Shown here: positions 60,837 through 64,000 of the stretch, one piece after another
How the letters are laid out: the number at the start of each line of letters is the position of its first letter
Position numbering within the stretch: position 1 is the stretch's first letter
Assembly (NCBI GenBank): GCA_030445275.1
Contig: JAUCSE010000063.1
Span: forward strand, 19,210-83,209
Length of the DNA: 64,000 nt
Origin: Mucilaginibacter sp.
GTDB lineage: Bacteria > Bacteroidota > Bacteroidia > Sphingobacteriales > Sphingobacteriaceae
Reading direction: 5' to 3'
Position numbers and translations under genes: made by a program
The notes under the pieces: model-generated
What the model saw: only the letters and a program-made list of their open reading frames with translations
The model's database searches: none
Told to the model about the DNA's origin: nothing

Positions 60837-61541
60837 ATGCAGGAGTATACTGGCGAGACACGCATATTAGCGGCAACTGATTGTATCATTTTTGGATTTG
60901 ACGGCTTTAATATAAAACTGTTGCTGGTTCAGCGTGGTTTGGAACCCGAAAAAAATAAATGGAGCCTGATGGGAGGGTTTATAAAGCCTTCTGAGTCGCC
61001 TGACGACGCTGCCAATCGTATATTAGAATTGCGTACCGGGCTTAAAAATGTATATATGGAGCAATTTCATGTATTTGGGCACCCCAATCGTGATCCGGTT
61101 GAAAGAACATTGTCAATCGCTTATTTTGCCCTTATTGATATTCATCAGTATGAAAAACAATTAAGTGAGGAATATCACCCGGAATGGTTTTTATTGACTG
61201 AAATGCCTGAGTTGATATTTGACCATACCGAAATGGTTAGATTAGCCCTGCGTCAATTACGATATAAGGCCGCACTGCATCCTATATTGTTTCAGTTATT
61301 GCCCGAAAAGTTTACTATTCCACAGTTGCAGGCACTTTATGAAGGTGTTTATCAAACTAAATTTGACGATCGCAATTTCAGCCGTAAATTATTATCAACA
61401 GGTTTGTTGGTGAAACTGCCTGAAAAAGACAAGCAATCATCAAAAAAAGGAGCTTTTTATTACAGGTTAGATCAATCTCACTATGCCGAGAACTTTGAGT
61501 CGTTCTTGAACCTGGTGCCTAATCCCGAAAAGTTTTTTTAA
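60837..61541 (+). CDS. NUDIX-fold transcriptional regulator, NrtR/AraR-like
   Basis: A 234-residue protein with an N-terminal NUDIX domain and a C-terminal winged helix (QLLPEKFTIPQLQALYEGVY, FDDRNFSRKLLSTGLLV). The Nudix box reads GGFIKPSESPDDAANRILEL then RTGL: the catalytic REXXEE part has become RILELR, so hydrolysis is unlikely. This architecture is that of NrtR and the arabinose regulator AraR of Bacteroidota, where the domain senses a nucleotide or sugar derivative. Targets are unknown; no NAD or arabinose genes are next to it. Confidence 0.85.
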   Translation: MQEYTGETRILAATDCIIFGFDGFNIKLLLVQRGLEPEKNKWSLMGGFIKPSESPDDAANRILELRTGLKNVYMEQFHVFGHPNRDPVERTLSIAYFALIDIHQYEKQLSEEYHPEWFLLTEMPELIFDHTEMVRLALRQLRYKAALHPILFQLLPEKFTIPQLQALYEGVYQTKFDDRNFSRKLLSTGLLVKLPEKDKQSSKKGAFYYRLDQSHYAENFESFLNLVPNPEKFF

Positions 61542-61563
61542 ACTTTTCCTGTACTGCAAAATA

Positions 61564-63699
61564 TCAGATTAAATTTTTAGGGAGCGATACAATAAAAGTT
61601 GCTCCGTTGCCCGGCGAGGATATTACTTCAATACTGCCCTGGTGTTTTTCAATAATACCAAATACAATGGAAAGCCCCAGACCTGTACCTTCGCCAACGC
61701 CTTTTGTGGTAAAAAAAGGTTCGAATATTTTTTGCCTGGTTTCATCGTTCATGCCGGCACCGGTATCGGCAATTTCAATGGTAATATGTTCCGGATGATC
61801 TTTGGTAATGATCATGATACTTTCGTTGTTATGTTGTTGTTTGGCTTTAATAGCGTATATGCTGTTGTTTATCAGATTGATAATTAACTGGTTAATTTTA
61901 CCAGGGTAACAGTTTAAGGGTTCTAATTGATCAAAAATAGGTTTAATTTCAATGTAATAAGGGATGGTGCTTCTTAAAATAAGCAGGTTGTTCAGTATTG
62001 ATTTATTGATGTCATCAGTTTTTAATATCAATTCATCAGTACTGCTAAATGTGCGCAGACTGCTTACAATTTCGGCCGTACGGTTAGCTCCGTCTTCAAT
62101 CCCATTTAATAAAATGCTTATTTCGTCTTTAATAAAAGGAAGATCTATTTTTAATTTATAATCATTAAGTGCTTTTAAAGCTATGGGTTGTTCGGGACTA
62201 TTTAATGCTTCTTCATATTTGTTCAATAAGATGAGCAACTCATCAAAATCGAGCCTTAACGGAGCAATATTTGAGCTTACAAAGTTAATTGGATTATTAA
62301 TTTCATGGGCCACACCAGCCGTAAGCTGCCCCAATGAGGCCATTTTTTCATTATTTATTAATTGTTTTTGCGTGGCATTAAGGTGATCAATAGATAATGA
62401 TAAATTTTTGTTGGTATTAATTAACTCATTGGTGCGCTCTTTTACCTTATTTTCCAGTAAGATGTTTTGTTGGGTTATTAAACGTTCATTTTCTTTAGCT
62501 ATGGTAAGAGCAAAGTTTTGCGATATGTTATTTTGTTGCCTGTAATAGTTAATCTTGTCTGCTAGTGCTGCCGAAAACAATATCAGCTCTAAAACCGAGC
62601 TATAAATTACAATATCGGCCGTAAAATTATTATAAGGAACAAAGCCTTTATTACGGGCAACTGATATCAATACCCCGGTTAAAAAAATGACCCACCCAAA
62701 CATAAAAAATTTAATAGGTTTGTAGCCGCTGAAGTATACATAAATTACCATAACAAGCAGGATAAGTGTGGTTACAGATATACATATGGTAATTAAATTA
62801 TAAGCCATACCAACCGTTCCGCATAAAACGGCTATCAGTAATATGGCATATATCGCATATTGAAATTGGTAATATTTATACCAGCGTTTTTGGGTGTGTT
62901 TAAGCTGTAAAAACTCACTTATAAAAAGTAAAACGAAGCAGACTAATAATATTCTTACAATAGGTATTATATAGTTGTTTAAAATGACGGTATCGTTGGT
63001 GAACAGGTGGGTGCCGATACCCCGTTTGAGTATTTGCGATAAACCCAGGAAAATAATATAACCTATGTAGTACAAGTAACTCCGATCACCAACAATAAAA
63101 AAGAGCAACAGGTTATATAACGACATAACAATAAATACGCCTACAATAACACCCAGGGTAATACTTTCAATGCGCCTGCTTTGGAAAAATGCCAACGCAC
63201 TATAAACCTGAACAGGTATCACCGTTCCCGCATTACTTTTAACACGTAAATACAAAGTATTAGTACTACCGGGCAAAATAGGGCAGTTTACAAATGTCGC
63301 ATTTTGGGTAACCACATCATTTTGAACATAATCAGGAATTAAGTGGTGTAAAACCACACCAGAGCTATCCACATAATACAGATCAAATTCATCAACAATG
63401 GTTTGTCCTGAGCTAATGATTATGATCGGTTGCTTACTATTGTTTTTTAAATTGAATTTTAGCCAGGTTGTTGATTTGTTGTATTTTAATATAGGTATAC
63501 GTCGCTTGATAGGATGGAATTTACTACTATTTAAAACCTGGTTTATAGTTAAGATGCCATTAGGGTCTTCCAACTCATAGAAATATCTGTTGGTTAACAG
63601 GCTGGACTGCCCTGCATTAATAACAAGTGTATCCATTTTATAGGCAAAGGCAATAGCGCTTAGCAACAATAAATACACAGTTAATAGTGTTTTTTTCAT
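61564..63699 (-). CDS. 7TM-DISM sensor histidine kinase
   Basis: A 711-residue membrane sensor. Signal peptide (AIAFAYK), an extracytoplasmic 7TMR-DISMED2 domain (residues about 30-170; FYELEDPNGILTINQVL), seven membrane helices (SITLGVIVGVFIVMSLYNLL onwards, to about 390), a coiled coil (RLITQQNILLENKVKERTNE), and a kinase core with the H-box LGQLTAGVAHEINNPINFV and ATP-lid motifs GAGMNDETRQKIFEP and GEGTGLGLSIVFGII. Likely reads a ligand such as a carbohydrate. The divergent response regulator at 63814 is probably its partner. Confidence 0.95.
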   Translation of the reverse strand: MKKTLLTVYLLLLSAIAFAYKMDTLVINAGQSSLLTNRYFYELEDPNGILTINQVLNSSKFHPIKRRIPILKYNKSTTWLKFNLKNNSKQPIIIISSGQTIVDEFDLYYVDSSGVVLHHLIPDYVQNDVVTQNATFVNCPILPGSTNTLYLRVKSNAGTVIPVQVYSALAFFQSRRIESITLGVIVGVFIVMSLYNLLLFFIVGDRSYLYYIGYIIFLGLSQILKRGIGTHLFTNDTVILNNYIIPIVRILLVCFVLLFISEFLQLKHTQKRWYKYYQFQYAIYAILLIAVLCGTVGMAYNLITICISVTTLILLVMVIYVYFSGYKPIKFFMFGWVIFLTGVLISVARNKGFVPYNNFTADIVIYSSVLELILFSAALADKINYYRQQNNISQNFALTIAKENERLITQQNILLENKVKERTNELINTNKNLSLSIDHLNATQKQLINNEKMASLGQLTAGVAHEINNPINFVSSNIAPLRLDFDELLILLNKYEEALNSPEQPIALKALNDYKLKIDLPFIKDEISILLNGIEDGANRTAEIVSSLRTFSSTDELILKTDDINKSILNNLLILRSTIPYYIEIKPIFDQLEPLNCYPGKINQLIINLINNSIYAIKAKQQHNNESIMIITKDHPEHITIEIADTGAGMNDETRQKIFEPFFTTKGVGEGTGLGLSIVFGIIEKHQGSIEVISSPGNGATFIVSLPKNLI

Positions 63700-63813
63700 G
63701 ATAAATAGTCCGGTTTATAAAACACAATAATTGTAATAAAAATGTGTATTAAATTATTTTTTGTATAAATATTCCGATTATATTTATTGTCAATTATACT
63801 TAAGTAAATTACC

Positions 63814-64000
63814 ATGTCTGTAGGAGTATTATACGTTGATGATGAGATAAATAATCTAAATAGTTTTAGGGCCGCTTTCAGACGCGATTTTAATATATAT
63901 ACGGCATGCTCAGCTGCCGAAGGGCGTAAGATTTTGGATGTTACCGAAATAGGTGTCATTATTACTGATCAACGTATGCCGGTAACCACGGGGATTGAGT
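63814..64000 (+). CDS. Response regulator, 3' end outside window
   Basis: At least 62 codons of a receiver domain run off the window end: SVGVLYVDDEINNLNSFRAA with the acidic pocket DDE, then VIITDQRMPVTTGIE, where the Asp of ITDQRMP is the phosphorylation site. The Gln after Asp is the RpfG/VieA-like TDQRMP variant often linked to HD-GYP or GGDEF outputs, so the missing part may be a signalling domain. Divergent from the histidine kinase gene by 114 bases. Confidence 0.85.
   Translation, partial: MSVGVLYVDDEINNLNSFRAAFRRDFNIYTACSAAEGRKILDVTEIGVIITDQRMPVTTGIE

Noticed and set aside
1..64000. Search for rRNA, prophage, CRISPR-Cas or defence genes
   Set aside because: No such genes were seen; the only mobile-element traces are the recombinase remnant and the palindromic repeats.

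Overview
The window looks like the chromosome of a Sphingobacteriaceae bacterium (Bacteroidota; Mucilaginibacter or Pedobacter type). The reasons are SusC/SusD pairs, a hybrid two-component regulator (HTCS), -7 boxes of the TAnnTTTG kind, family-restricted genes (DUF3822, YbiT-like ABC-F, CYTH, DUF817), and AT-rich intergenic DNA with few Shine-Dalgarno sequences. The species assignment is inference; no rRNA is present.

Region 1 (1-6.6 kb) is accessory carbohydrate DNA. It holds the 3' part of a GH88 unsaturated glucuronyl hydrolase and a DUF2264 protein (+). A recombination scar follows, with a truncated serine recombinase, a broken companion ORF and a probable MscS tail. A GH35 beta-galactosidase with a cut-short C-terminal discoidin domain and a six-hairpin glycosidase-like enzyme lie on the - strand.

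Region 2 (7.2-27.5 kb) is a polysaccharide utilisation locus whose content matches heparin/heparan-sulfate loci. It has a lipoprotein polysaccharide lyase (PF14099-like), an HTCS regulator, a ROK sugar kinase, a divergent PL12 heparinase III-type lyase with GH88, and a SusC-SusD-sulfatase-PL15-like operon. A DUF2846 protein and a LacI regulator close it. Proposed flow: SusCD imports oligosaccharides, the PL12 and PL15-type lyases cleave them to unsaturated disaccharides, the sulfatase removes a sulfate, GH88 splits off the unsaturated uronate, and the ROK kinase phosphorylates the amino sugar. The substrate is inferred from family content.

Region 3 (27.8-64 kb) is ordinary core chromosome. 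It holds tRNA-Lys, an ABC-F protein, pyrE, coaD, rsmD, three NUDIX proteins, a DeoR regulator, a RecD-like helicase, a CYTH protein, an M28 peptidase, a CDF transporter, a YbbA/YbbP/TesA-type cluster, a heterodimeric ABC exporter with a divergent MarR regulator, and a 7TM-DISM histidine kinase divergent from a response regulator cut by the window end. Several genes share long symmetrical terminators, and two families of interspersed palindromic repeat occur (34.1 and 55.5 kb).

I found no CRISPR array, defence island, prophage or clear undescribed system. The points most worth a second look are the heparan-type locus and its kinase, the scar at 2.3-2.9 kb, a cysteine-free relative of a zinc-ribbon family, overlapping divergent start codons at pyrE/NUDIX, a possible 26-residue membrane peptide and the NUDIX-fold regulator with a decayed catalytic box.
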